Below are positions 27,128 through 34,979 of a stretch of DNA of 64,000 nt, piece by piece. Position 1 is the stretch's first letter, and every line of letters begins with the position of its first letter. The notes under the pieces are model-generated. The model searched no databases. It saw only the letters and a program-made list of their open reading frames with translations, and was not told the DNA's origin. Source of the stretch: RYN-133 sp963785425 (GTDB lineage: Bacteria > Actinomycetota > Actinomycetes > Mycobacteriales > Jatrophihabitantaceae); assembly GCA_963785425.1 (NCBI GenBank), contig CAWAVG010000004.1, forward strand, positions 1,302,001 to 1,366,000, written 5' to 3'. The position numbers and the translations under genes are program-made.

Positions 27128-27627
27128 CGGAGTAACCCTTCCTGTCCTGTGCTCGAGGCGTACGTCTTGCGGAGTGTCTTGAGGCCGTCGGCCACGGCTC
27201 TGCGGACTGCGTCGACCGTGCCGCCAATCAGTTCGGCGGTGTCCTTGTGAGGCAACCCGCCGAGGTAGTGGTAGGCGACGGCCAGACGCTGGCGTTCCGG
27301 AAGCCGCGCGACGGCCGACCACAGATCGGAGTCGTCTGCTTGCGGCACGCCCTCGGTGCTCGCCTCGAGATTCGGGACGACCTCGACCGGAATGGCTTGT
27401 CGTTTGCGGGTGCGGGTCACGTCGATCGCCTTACGGTGGGCAACCCGTACCAACCAGGCCTCGACGTTGGTGTCTTCGGGCAGGTCGGGCCAGGCACCTA
27501 ATGCGGCCAGGAACGTCTCCGACCAGGCGTCATCGGCATCGGCGGTGGCGCCGAGGACCGCACGGCACACCCGCACCACGGTTGTGCCGTGTGTTTCGAC
27601 GGCCTGCTCGAACGGCTGTTTCATCAT
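27124..27627 (-). CDS. ECF-type RNA polymerase sigma factor of the alkylation-repair operon
   Basis: 167 residues. Region 2 is DADDAWSETFLAALGAWPD with WLVRVAHRKAIDVTR; region 4 is LPERQRLAVAYHYLGGLPHKDTAELIGGTVDAVRRAVADGL. No anti-sigma gene adjoins it. It heads the operon with Ogt, so it may control the repair genes, by a signal not visible here. ATG codons at 27627 and 27624 are both possible; TCTACT lies five or eight bases before them. Its target promoter is unknown. Confidence 0.88.
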   Translation of the reverse strand: MMKQPFEQAVETHGTTVVRVCRAVLGATADADDAWSETFLAALGAWPDLPEDTNVEAWLVRVAHRKAIDVTRTRKRQAIPVEVVPNLEASTEGVPQADDSDLWSAVARLPERQRLAVAYHYLGGLPHKDTAELIGGTVDAVRRAVADGLKTLRKTYASSTGQEGLLR

Positions 27628-27819
27628 CACCCAGTAGACGCGCCGGCTACGCAAAATGTGAGATCCAGCCGCGGAACTTTTGGGCGGCCCGGGCTTCGGC
27701 CTGCGGGCGGTGTCAACCCAAGTTGGCCCCGGCGACGTCCTGAAGTGGGTCCGGCTCTCCGCCGATGGATGGCCTGCTGGCGGTCTTGGTTAGCGCTTCT
27801 CGAAGATGCGCGCGCTTCT

Positions 27820-28172
27820 CGTGCGGCGTAGTAGACGATGACGAGTCCAGCGGCGGGATCGGCCCACCACCAGCCGAGGGCGGCGTTGAGGAGGAGTCCG
27901 AGGAGGACTGCGGTTGCGAGGAGGCCATCGATGATGGTGACGCGGGCTTCGGTGATGAGCACGGGATTAGCCAATGCTTTGCCGGTGCGACCTTTGCTGT
28001 AGGCAAGGGCGAACATGGCGAGCGCGGTGATTGCGGTCCAGGCGATGCCGAACGGGTTGTGCTTGTGGTAGTAGCCGAGGGCGAGTACCACCGCGGTCTG
28101 AACGGTCAGATAGATCGCAAGCGCGAAGAACGCGGCAGCGACAGACATCCCCGAGCGCCAGACGCAGAACAA
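27820..28172 (-). pseudogene. Cation-diffusion-facilitator remnant
   Basis: YLTVQTAVVLALGYYHKHNPFG, then LAYSKGRTGKALANPVLITEARVTIIDG and ADPAAGLVIVYYAAREA are the middle and last transmembrane helices of a CDF-type cation transporter (Zn, Co or Mn efflux). The N-terminal helices are missing: upstream the sequence becomes the SCO6745-like gene in another frame. Downstream the frame is random to 27627. Residual fragment only. Confidence 0.7.
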
Positions 28173-29031
28173 CCCAGGCGATCACGCTCAGGAGGTCTGC
28201 TGGACCGCACCTATGCGACGCAGCACGCAGTCGAATCACAATCGCGGTAGCCCCATCGGCGTTCGGGTATGGCACGTCGAGTGACGTGCGTGCCGCGAGC
28301 GGCTCGAGCGTTGCACAGAGATGCTCAAGATCATCTTGAGAGAGACCTGCGTACGCCGCTGAAGCTAGGCGGTCGGTGGCATCCTCAAGATCGTGGCCAT
28401 CGAGGTCATGGACGCGCCGTCGCGCGGCTTCCCACGTCGCATCGTCCCATCCGCGGTAAGCCTGCTGTTGCGGGTCGACGTCATTGCCCTTCAGAAGGTG
28501 TGGCTCAGGCCAGATCAAGCCGGCAGCAGCAACGGCGATGAGGTGTCCGTCGCCACGGTGTTCCCGTAGAACGGTGCAGTTGTGCCAGAGTGCCCCGAGC
28601 GGATCGTCGGGTCGTGGAAGCGCCCTATGGGCTGCGGCCATCGGTCGACCCGGTAGTGCCAGTGTCTCAACACACTGTGTCGTCAGACTGACGGCATCGT
28701 CGATTTGTGTCCCTAGGTCTCTTCCAAGTAGGCGATCGAGGGCAGCTGTGGCGCCGCTAACGCGTACCCGCTGCACCTCGTCCGGCGCTACGAGATCCCA
28801 GATGTGGGGCACTGCTCGGGCGACCATCGATGGTGAGAAGCCCGCGAATAGTGCCGTCACGAGTTCAGCGCTCGGTCTGCCTAGTGCCGATGCTCTGCTC
28901 GCGAAGTATCCACGCCAGTATCCTCGAAGTCCGATGGCTTCGTAGGCGGCAAGAGGTTCAGGGGCAAAGTAGACGACGGCATGGATCGACTCAGTGAGGA
29001 TGCCTAGCCTGCGGATGAGGTTGGTGATCAT
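27967..29031 (-). CDS. SCO6745-like protein with foreign C-terminus
   Basis: 354 residues. The first 260 match the SCO6745 family of actinobacterial proteins (RLGILTESIHAVVYFAPEP, YEAIGLRGYWRGYFASRASALG, PHLLKGNDVDPQQQAYRGW); no activity is established that I know of. The last 80 residues read through the CDF transporter remnant in the wrong frame and are Arg-rich. So the native end was probably lost when the transporter fragment was joined to it. Likely soluble. Confidence 0.75.
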   Translation of the reverse strand: MITNLIRRLGILTESIHAVVYFAPEPLAAYEAIGLRGYWRGYFASRASALGRPSAELVTALFAGFSPSMVARAVPHIWDLVAPDEVQRVRVSGATAALDRLLGRDLGTQIDDAVSLTTQCVETLALPGRPMAAAHRALPRPDDPLGALWHNCTVLREHRGDGHLIAVAAAGLIWPEPHLLKGNDVDPQQQAYRGWDDATWEAARRRVHDLDGHDLEDATDRLASAAYAGLSQDDLEHLCATLEPLAARTSLDVPYPNADGATAIVIRLRAASHRCGPADLLSVIAWVVLRLALGDVCRCRVLRACDLSDRSDRGGTRPRLLPQAQPVRHRLDRNHRARHVRPCLQQRSHRQSIG

Positions 29032-29364
29032 GCCGGGATTGTCACCTCAGCGTCGGACGGCCTGATGTTGTGTAAGGAGTTCCTAATCGATGCGCACCTT
29101 CTGGTCCAGGTGTCGATGGTTCGGCCGGTGCTCCACGTTTCGGACGTCGTTGTCGGGTGGCGGTGAGTGTGCTTGCCCGTTCATCGACGGCGCAACACGT
29201 TGACTGAATCAAGGTTGACCATCGGGGCCTCGCCGTCTCATCTAGTACTTCGTGGCGTCTGCCAGCGTGATCGAATGGAGAGGATGGCGGGCAGTGATCT
29301 GTGCGGGCGCGCGCCCTGACGCGCAGCGCTACTCGACCGCAGCATGGCGATCGGAGCGTGAGCG
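29032..29364. other. Divergent promoter region with motif copy G
   Basis: Between the SCO6745-like gene (minus) and the SRPBCC gene (plus). Motif G is the only recognisable element. Confidence 0.6.
29199..29219 (+). promoter_or_regulatory. Island motif copy G
   Basis: Reads GTTGACTG, AATCAAG, GTTGAC, 21 bp. TCATCT follows 17 nt after TTGACC. Points to the SRPBCC gene 146 bp downstream; the SCO6745-like gene is on the other side. Confidence 0.75.
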
Positions 29365-29829
29365 ATGCCTGGCCGGCTTGAGATGTCTCGGATCATCGCA
29401 GCGCGGCCCGACGACGTGTGGGCCGCCATCACCGATGTCACTCGCATGGGCGAGTGGTCGGAGGAGTGCTACAGCTGCAGCTGGCATGACGGTGTCGAGG
29501 GACCAGTGGTCGGAGCGACCTTCGACGGACACAACCGCAACGGCGATCACGAGTGGACCACGCAAGGACGTGTGATCGAGGCGGAGCCTGGCCGGTCGTT
29601 CGTATTCGAATGCTCGATGTTCGGCATCCACTACGCCACTTGGGGCTATCGCATCGAGGCTGCGTCGGGCGGCTGTCGCGTCACCGAATGGAGTCACGAT
29701 CTGCGCACCGCCCAGGGAATTGAATTTGCGACGCGCGTTTCGGGCATCGCGGACCGTGCGGCGCGCAACCGACACACAATGACGACCACGCTGGACCGAC
29801 TCGCGTTGGTCCTCGAGCCCCGCTCATGA
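29365..29829 (+). CDS. SRPBCC (START-like) ligand-binding protein
   Basis: 154 residues, the full length of a polyketide-cyclase/dehydratase-like SRPBCC domain. EMSRIIAARPDDVWAAITDVTRMGEWSEE is the hallmark start, SHDLRTAQ and the long C-terminal helix complete the cavity. These proteins bind hydrophobic small molecules; some are enzymes. Here none of the specific catalytic sets can be picked out. Single gene after motif G. Confidence 0.85.
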   Translation: MPGRLEMSRIIAARPDDVWAAITDVTRMGEWSEECYSCSWHDGVEGPVVGATFDGHNRNGDHEWTTQGRVIEAEPGRSFVFECSMFGIHYATWGYRIEAASGGCRVTEWSHDLRTAQGIEFATRVSGIADRAARNRHTMTTTLDRLALVLEPRS

Positions 29830-29949
29830 GTGGAAGCAGTGGGCGACGTCGACGTCGGCTGCTCGACGACGCCTGCGATACCTGGTCTTCTCGCTGACCT
29901 GATTCGAACGTGCATGATCGTTGCTCGACAGCAAGACTTTGACGGCCGG

Positions 29950-31218
29950 CTATGAAGATGGTGCGGCTGGGCCCGTATAGATTTCTCGAGCGCGCCAACG
30001 CAGCGGAGGCTCGTCGTACTCCTCGATGGCATGCGCCACCCATCCAACTGCACGAGCAACACTCGTGATGAGGTAGGCAGCTTCGTCGGTCATCCCAGCC
30101 GCCACCGTCAGCGCTCCGAGCGCAAGTTCGACGTTCGGCACGAGCTCGTGGTCTGGATCGATCATCTCGTGGATCTTGGCGAGTTCCGCCAGAACCTGGC
30201 CGGCAGTCCCTGACTCTTGGAGGATGTCGAGCAACGTCGATGCCCGAGGGTCGGAGGGCGGCTCGCTGAGTCCTGGGATGCTGCCATCAGCACGTCGATG
30301 ACGGGCTACGACATCCGCAAGGCGCGTGCCGCTCGGGCGTTTATAGGCGTCCACGAGCAGGCGGTGCGCGGTTGCGTCAGCAGCGCCGTGGAACGGCCCT
30401 TCCAACGTCGCGAGGCCGGCGCTAATCACCGCGTATGGATGCGCGCGAGCAGAAGCCGCGGCGCGGGCCGCGACAGTGCTCGCAGCTAGTCCGTGATCGG
30501 CCAACAGGATCAACGCTGCTTCGAGGCAACGTCGAAGCGAATCATCTGCGTCCGTTGAGGCGACCGCGCGCCACAGCCGATCTGTCGTTGACTGGACGTT
30601 CTCACCTTCAAGTGAAGCGTCGCGGTCGGTATCAGCCTGTGCCCGGCCGTGTGTATCGGCGGCCAGGAGCATGCACGCAATCGCGGACGAGCCGGCGCGC
30701 GCGACGGCTGCCGGTCGAAGATCGAGTCTGCGAGAGTCAGCGGCTGACGCGGCAGTAACCGCAAGTCGAATCCGAGAAGCTTGGTCGGCACTGGGTGGCG
30801 CGGCGGCAAGCAGGCGACTCGTCGACTGTCGAGTCGAGCGGGACACCTTCATGACCTGCGCCCGATCAAGGTGTCCCTTCCAGAGCAGACCCGCGACCTG
30901 CTCGAACGTGTACGACCGCGCGAGCTCCAACGCATTGTGACCGCGGTAGATCAACTGACCTCGACCCACCGATGTGAGACGGGTCGTGAGCGCCGGGAAC
31001 TTGAAGGGTCGCGCATGTTGCTGGGCTTGTCGGCGTCCAGTGGCCCGTAGAGCCTCAACCTCGTCAAGATCAAACGTGCTTTGGCGCCCAGGGGCATGCT
31101 CGCTTCGAAGGAAGCCGCGACTGACGTACGCATACAGAGTCTCGATCTTCACGCCGAGTCGCTGGGCCGCTTCGACCGCCCCGATTCGGGTGGACGTTGA
31201 CATCGATTGATCGGTCAC
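29950..31218 (-). CDS. HTH-citrate-synthase-fold protein with altered active site
   Basis: 422 residues. Residues 10-60 are a MerR-like HTH (AAQRLGVKIETLYAYVSRG); the rest is a citrate synthase fold. The first catalytic His is present in EGPFHGAADA. Where the second His is normally found (G-F-G-H-P-x-Y before DPRA) it has PGLSEPPSDPRA, so that His is missing. The third residue, normally Asp in PNVDFALGAL, is Glu (PNVELALGAL). It may bind metabolites without making citrate and act as a regulator (inference). A possible promoter, TTGATC-17-TTAGAT, lies within motif A. GTG at 31218 or ATG at 31203 is the start. Confidence 0.85.
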   Translation of the reverse strand: MTDQSMSTSTRIGAVEAAQRLGVKIETLYAYVSRGFLRSEHAPGRQSTFDLDEVEALRATGRRQAQQHARPFKFPALTTRLTSVGRGQLIYRGHNALELARSYTFEQVAGLLWKGHLDRAQVMKVSRSTRQSTSRLLAAAPPSADQASRIRLAVTAASAADSRRLDLRPAAVARAGSSAIACMLLAADTHGRAQADTDRDASLEGENVQSTTDRLWRAVASTDADDSLRRCLEAALILLADHGLAASTVAARAAASARAHPYAVISAGLATLEGPFHGAADATAHRLLVDAYKRPSGTRLADVVARHRRADGSIPGLSEPPSDPRASTLLDILQESGTAGQVLAELAKIHEMIDPDHELVPNVELALGALTVAAGMTDEAAYLITSVARAVGWVAHAIEEYDEPPLRWRAREIYTGPAAPSS

Positions 31219-31221
31219 AGC

Positions 31222-31242
31222 GTTGATCTAATCAATATTGAC
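31222..31242 (+). promoter_or_regulatory. Island motif copy A, between two citrate-synthase genes
   Basis: Reads GTTGATCT, AATCAAT, ATTGAC, 21 bp, followed by an extra inverted half (ATTGATCAAC, 31246-31255). TCGACT lies 17 nt after TTGACC. On the minus strand the motif overlaps a plausible -10 box (TTAGAT) of the HTH-citrate-synthase gene, so a bound protein could block that gene. Confidence 0.8.
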
Positions 31243-31425
31243 CAGATTGATCAACGGTGGTCGACTCGACGGATATAGATGACATCCACCACCGCATTCG
31301 TCGGCGTCCGGTCCGGTCGCCGTCGGTCGGCAGCTGACGGCGGCGTGCGGCGCGGGGTACTGCACCAGCGGCCGGTGAATCCTGTCGTGGGGCAACGCCA
31401 GAGAGATCAGGAGTGAGAATCAGTG

Positions 31426-32553
31426 ATGTATACAGCGAAGCCGGGCCTCGCTGATGTGATCGCGTTCGAGACGCAGATCGGCGAACCGGATCGAGACGGC
31501 GGGGTGCTCCGTTACCGCGGCATCGATATTGAAGAGTTCGTCGATCTGGTGTCGTACGAGGACGTTTGGGGGCTACTCGTCGACGGAGACTTCCTGCACT
31601 CGCTCCCTGCAGCAGAACCGTTTCCCCTGCCAGTCCACTCCGGCAACGTGCGCGTAGACGCGCAGGCGGCGATCGCGATGATGACCCCGTACTGGGGCAT
31701 GGGCCAATTGATCGACATCGATGACAGGCAAGCTCGGGAAGATCTTGCTCGCACGTCGGTGACCGTCCTCTCCTTCGTGGCGCAAGCTGCGCGAGGGATC
31801 AACAAGCCCGCGGTGCCACAACGCTTGATCGACGAGTGCAGCACGATCGTCGAACGGTTCATGGTGCGTTGGCAAGGAGAGCCCGACCCTCGACACGTGG
31901 CTGCCGTCGACAAATATTGGATGTCAGCCGCCGAACACGGGGTCAACGCTTCGACATTCACGGGCCGGCTCGTTGCCAGCACCGGGGCTGACGTACCTGC
32001 ATGTCTCTCGGCCGCGATCGGGGCCCTATCCGGCCCACTGCACGGGGGCGCGCCGACGCGGGTCCTATGGATGCTTGACGAGGTCGAGAAGGAAGACGAT
32101 GCGCGCGCGTACGTCAAACGGCTGCTCGATGCTGGCAAACGATTGATGGGCTTTGGGCATCCCGTGTACCGCGCGGAGGATCCCCGTGCGCGGTTGTTGC
32201 GCCGGACGGCACATGAGCTCGGTGCACCCCGATACGACGCGGCCTTGGCGCTTGAGCAGGCGGCCCTGGCGGAGCTGAAGGAGCGCAAGCCCGACCGGGT
32301 CTTAGAGACCAACGTGGAGTATTGGGCTGCGGTGCTCTTGGACTTCGCCCAAGTTCCGTCACACCTGTTCACACCGATGTTCACTTGCGCGCGAACTGGC
32401 GGCTGGAGCGCGCACATCCTTGAGCAGAACCGATTGAGCAAGATCATACGACCGTCAGCGAAGTACACCGGGCCAGTCGGGGTACATCCGGCCGCGATCG
32501 CGGGATGGGACGAGGCGGTCGCGCGCCACGGGAAGCGGCCATCGGCTCTTTGA
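31426..32553 (+). CDS. citA: Citrate synthase 2 (CitA type)
   Basis: 375 residues. All three catalytic residues are in place: His in LSGPLHGGAPTRV (about residue 206), His in MGFGHPVYRAEDPRA (about 244) and Asp in AVLLDFAQVP (about 304). It condenses acetyl-CoA (or propionyl-CoA) with oxaloacetate. ATG at 31426 is preferred over the GTG one codon earlier; AGGAG stands 9-14 bases upstream. Divergent from the HTH-citrate-synthase-like gene, with motif A between them. Confidence 0.92.
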   Translation: MYTAKPGLADVIAFETQIGEPDRDGGVLRYRGIDIEEFVDLVSYEDVWGLLVDGDFLHSLPAAEPFPLPVHSGNVRVDAQAAIAMMTPYWGMGQLIDIDDRQAREDLARTSVTVLSFVAQAARGINKPAVPQRLIDECSTIVERFMVRWQGEPDPRHVAAVDKYWMSAAEHGVNASTFTGRLVASTGADVPACLSAAIGALSGPLHGGAPTRVLWMLDEVEKEDDARAYVKRLLDAGKRLMGFGHPVYRAEDPRARLLRRTAHELGAPRYDAALALEQAALAELKERKPDRVLETNVEYWAAVLLDFAQVPSHLFTPMFTCARTGGWSAHILEQNRLSKIIRPSAKYTGPVGVHPAAIAGWDEAVARHGKRPSAL

Positions 32554-32614
32554 GAGCGACTGAATGGACCGTGACGTCGACGTGGCGATTGTCGCTATAG
32601 CCGGCGCTTTGCAT

Positions 32615-32635
32615 GTTGATCCGATCAATATTGAC
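32615..32635 (+). promoter_or_regulatory. Island motif copy B
   Basis: Reads GTTGATCC, GATCAAT, ATTGAC, 21 bp. TCTGCT follows 17 nt after TTGACT. It lies 79 bp before the ATG of the maleylpyruvate-isomerase-like gene and points to it. Confidence 0.78.
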
Positions 32636-32713
32636 TCACACAGCGGACGATGTTCTGCTCGCTCGAGTGAGCAGAGCGCCGTCGCACCTAACCAGCGAAC
32701 GACGCGTCCTGAC

Positions 32714-33292
32714 ATGAAAGACGAGACGTCAGCGGCGTTCTGCGCTGCGTCGCAATTCTTCGTACAGGCGGTGTCGCGCGTGCCGAAGGACGGGTGGACT
32801 GGTGTCGGCCTGGGGGAGTGGACTCTGCTCGAGCTCGCCGCGCACGGAAACCGCGCGCACACGACGGTCGAGGACTACCTCATGCACCCGCAATCTCCGC
32901 AGCCACGGACTGGTCCGTACTTCACCGCGGAGGCAATAGCGATGCGTGCACGTGAAGCAGTAGACGCTCTTGGCGACGACCCCGTAGCGGTGATCAGTTC
33001 GACGTCAGCCCGGTGTTGCGCGCTCGTCGAAAGGTCGGCGCCGTCTGCGGTCGTAGGCAGCCCCGCGGGCACGATGACCCTCGCTGAGTACCTGCCTTCA
33101 CGTGTCGCCGAGCTCGTGGTACATGGAATGGACGTGACGCGGGCGATCCACACCACCGTCACGCCGCCTCAGCCAGCGTTAGAGACAGCCCTTGCCTTCA
33201 TCGCAAGTTGCGCAGTCAAGAAGTCGCCGGAGGCGGTACTCCTGGCGCTCACTGGTCGCGAGGCACTCCCCGTCGATTACAACGTGTTCTAG
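32714..33292 (+). CDS. Maleylpyruvate isomerase-type (DinB fold) protein
   Basis: 192 residues. The N-terminal half (LLELAAHGNRAHTTVEDYL) and AELVVHGMDVTRAI with its spaced His/Glu set match the maleylpyruvate-isomerase N-terminal family, which is usually metal- and mycothiol-dependent. Substrate unknown. The frame is open further upstream, but that part runs through motif B, so ATG 32714 is taken. It is followed 11 bp later by a VOC gene after a strong ribosome-binding site; the pair is a two-gene unit. Confidence 0.82.
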   Translation: MKDETSAAFCAASQFFVQAVSRVPKDGWTGVGLGEWTLLELAAHGNRAHTTVEDYLMHPQSPQPRTGPYFTAEAIAMRAREAVDALGDDPVAVISSTSARCCALVERSAPSAVVGSPAGTMTLAEYLPSRVAELVVHGMDVTRAIHTTVTPPQPALETALAFIASCAVKKSPEAVLLALTGREALPVDYNVF

Positions 33293-33303
33293 AGGAGAGG
33301 CAG

Positions 33304-33702
33304 ATGCTTGGTCACCTCGGCGTAAACGTGCCCGACCTTGCAGTTGCGCGCGCGTACTACGACGGCCTGCTTCCCATGCTTGACTTTGAACCTCACTTCG
33401 CCACTCCCGACGAATTCGCATACCGTCCAGCAAAGGGAAAGCGCGGCACGTATCTCTTCTTCTATCCTTCGGAGCAGGACGGTACCTATTCACGCAAGCA
33501 GACAGGGCTTCAACACGTAGCCTTTATGGCACAGACGCGGGGACAAGTCGATAGCGTGCACGAATACGCTGAGCGACACGGCGGCGAAGTTGTTCATGCG
33601 CCGCGGGAGTTTGCCGAATATCCTTGGCCATATTACGCCACCTTTTGGCTTGATCCGTTCGGGTTGATGCTCGAAGCGGTCTGTCATTACGACCGCGACT
33701 AG
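33304..33702 (+). CDS. VOC-superfamily (glyoxalase-like) protein
   Basis: 132 residues. LGHLGVNVPDLAVARAYYDGLLPMLDFEP begins the fold, TGLQHVAFMAQTRGQVD has the mid-domain His, and FWLDPFGLMLEAVCHYD gives the final Glu, so a three-residue metal site (His, His, Glu) is possible. AGAGGAGAG lies just upstream of the ATG. Together with the preceding isomerase-like gene it looks like a small detoxification or ring-cleavage module (inference). Confidence 0.88.
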   Translation: MLGHLGVNVPDLAVARAYYDGLLPMLDFEPHFATPDEFAYRPAKGKRGTYLFFYPSEQDGTYSRKQTGLQHVAFMAQTRGQVDSVHEYAERHGGEVVHAPREFAEYPWPYYATFWLDPFGLMLEAVCHYDRD

Positions 33703-33877
33703 TCAGCTTTTGGCTAACGCGCTTGTCAAAGCCGCCCAGTCAGCGCGTGTCGCTGGTTGCGACAGTTGATGGTGACGCCGAGTACTTCAGCGGTGCATTA
33801 CGCGTCGAGGCGAGCAACCGTGCGTGACTGGTTACTCAGAGTCGCAAACTATTTGTGTCAAAAATCGGAAAATGACA

Positions 33878-33883
33878 TATAGT
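33878..33883 (+). promoter_or_regulatory. TATAGT -10 box of a leaderless GNAT gene
   Basis: TATAGT ends seven bases before the ATG at 33891 in a locally AT-rich stretch (33850-33892). It supports the shorter start over the GTG at 33882, which would lie inside the -10 box. Confidence 0.7.
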
Positions 33884-33890
33884 GAATAAT

Positions 33891-34403
33891 ATGCACGAAG
33901 GCGTTCACGATGAATTGGGCAAGTCTAGTCAGGCGATCATAGAGATGGGCACGGTCGCTGACATCGACGCCTGCGTCAGAATAATGGCAGCGCTGCCGGA
34001 GTCCTTCACTGGTACAGCATTGCAGGACTTCCGACGAGATGTAATCGACAGCCATCTCTTGATGTGCCGACAAGACTCGATCCCTGTGGGCTTTGTGACG
34101 TGGATTCCGACGGCGGCTAAAGAGGGCGAGATCACATGGTTGGCTGTGAGTCCGGAGGTTCAAAGTCGAGGTATCGGCTCACAATTGCTCGTACATGCTG
34201 AACTTCAGGCCGTAGAGGCGGGCATTCAGATCCTTGAGGTTAAGACCCTCGCGGAGGGGACCGATTCTCCTGAGTACGAGCGAACACGTCACTTCTACGA
34301 ACGACACGGATTCGTCCTGGCGGAAATCATCGATCCGTATCCTGGATGGGAGCCGGGTAACCCATGTGCGATTTATCGCAAACCGCTCATTAGCCTGGCC
34401 TGA
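33891..34403 (+). CDS. GNAT-family N-acetyltransferase
   Basis: 170 residues. WLAVSPEVQSRGIGSQLLVHAE is the acetyl-CoA loop (QxxGxG pattern QSRGIG). YERTRHFYERHGFVLAEIIDPYPGW is the C-terminal strand and helix, close in style to the group acting on small amines. Leaderless start inferred from the TATAGT box. Single gene, lower GC than the backbone. Confidence 0.88.
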   Translation: MHEGVHDELGKSSQAIIEMGTVADIDACVRIMAALPESFTGTALQDFRRDVIDSHLLMCRQDSIPVGFVTWIPTAAKEGEITWLAVSPEVQSRGIGSQLLVHAELQAVEAGIQILEVKTLAEGTDSPEYERTRHFYERHGFVLAEIIDPYPGWEPGNPCAIYRKPLISLA

Positions 34404-34501
34404 CACTGCAATCGCCTCTTTGAGGCCGTCAATTCTCCGGTGCTACGCAAGTCCTGATGTCACTGCTCGGAACGCCGGCGCATCTCGATGGGTAAACGTG
34501 G

Positions 34502-34954
34502 TCAGTCACGAGATTCCTCGGCGCCCCAAGGCGCACCATGTTGCTTTGTAATGTCGAGCACGACGTCTGACGGGATGATGTCGACAGTTCCCGACTCGAT
34601 TTTGGCGAGGATAAGTTCCGACACGGCCGAGTGAGCGGCTCGATACTTGCTGATCAACTCGTCAGCGCGTTGATCTCCATATGCGAGAAGCCGCGGATCC
34701 GTAATCGCGCCCAGCAGCAATGCCTGATCCATGCTCGACAGGCGACAATCATCGCGACCGAAAGCGGCGCGCTCGCCAGCCGATCCCGCGAGGAACGTAC
34801 GCACCTTGCCAATTTCCGATAGCCCGTCCACGTTCATCACCTGCGCGGCAGCGCCGCCCTCAGGCGTGATCTTGATGCCGGCGAATGTCGCCCCGTACAC
34901 AGTCGCCGCGACTGCGTGACCCGCCTCGTGCGCCGCGATGACGCTGGGGGACAC
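34502..34954 (-). CDS. M41-like metalloprotease-fold protein
   Basis: 150 residues. HEAGHAVAATVYG at residues 9-21 is the HExxH zinc motif with the surrounding pattern of FtsH-type (M41) peptidases, and FLAGSAGERAAFG matches their next conserved stretch (AGxAAE in FtsH). There is no AAA+ domain, so it is a stand-alone domain, perhaps a phage-type or immunity-linked protease. It lies 26 bp before a GIY-YIG nuclease gene on the same strand, in the downstream order nuclease then protease. Confidence 0.7.
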   Translation of the reverse strand: MSPSVIAAHEAGHAVAATVYGATFAGIKITPEGGAAAQVMNVDGLSEIGKVRTFLAGSAGERAAFGRDDCRLSSMDQALLLGAITDPRLLAYGDQRADELISKYRAAHSAVSELILAKIESGTVDIIPSDVVLDITKQHGAPWGAEESRD

Positions 34955-34979
34955 CCCTCGATTTCAGTCATGGCTGCTC

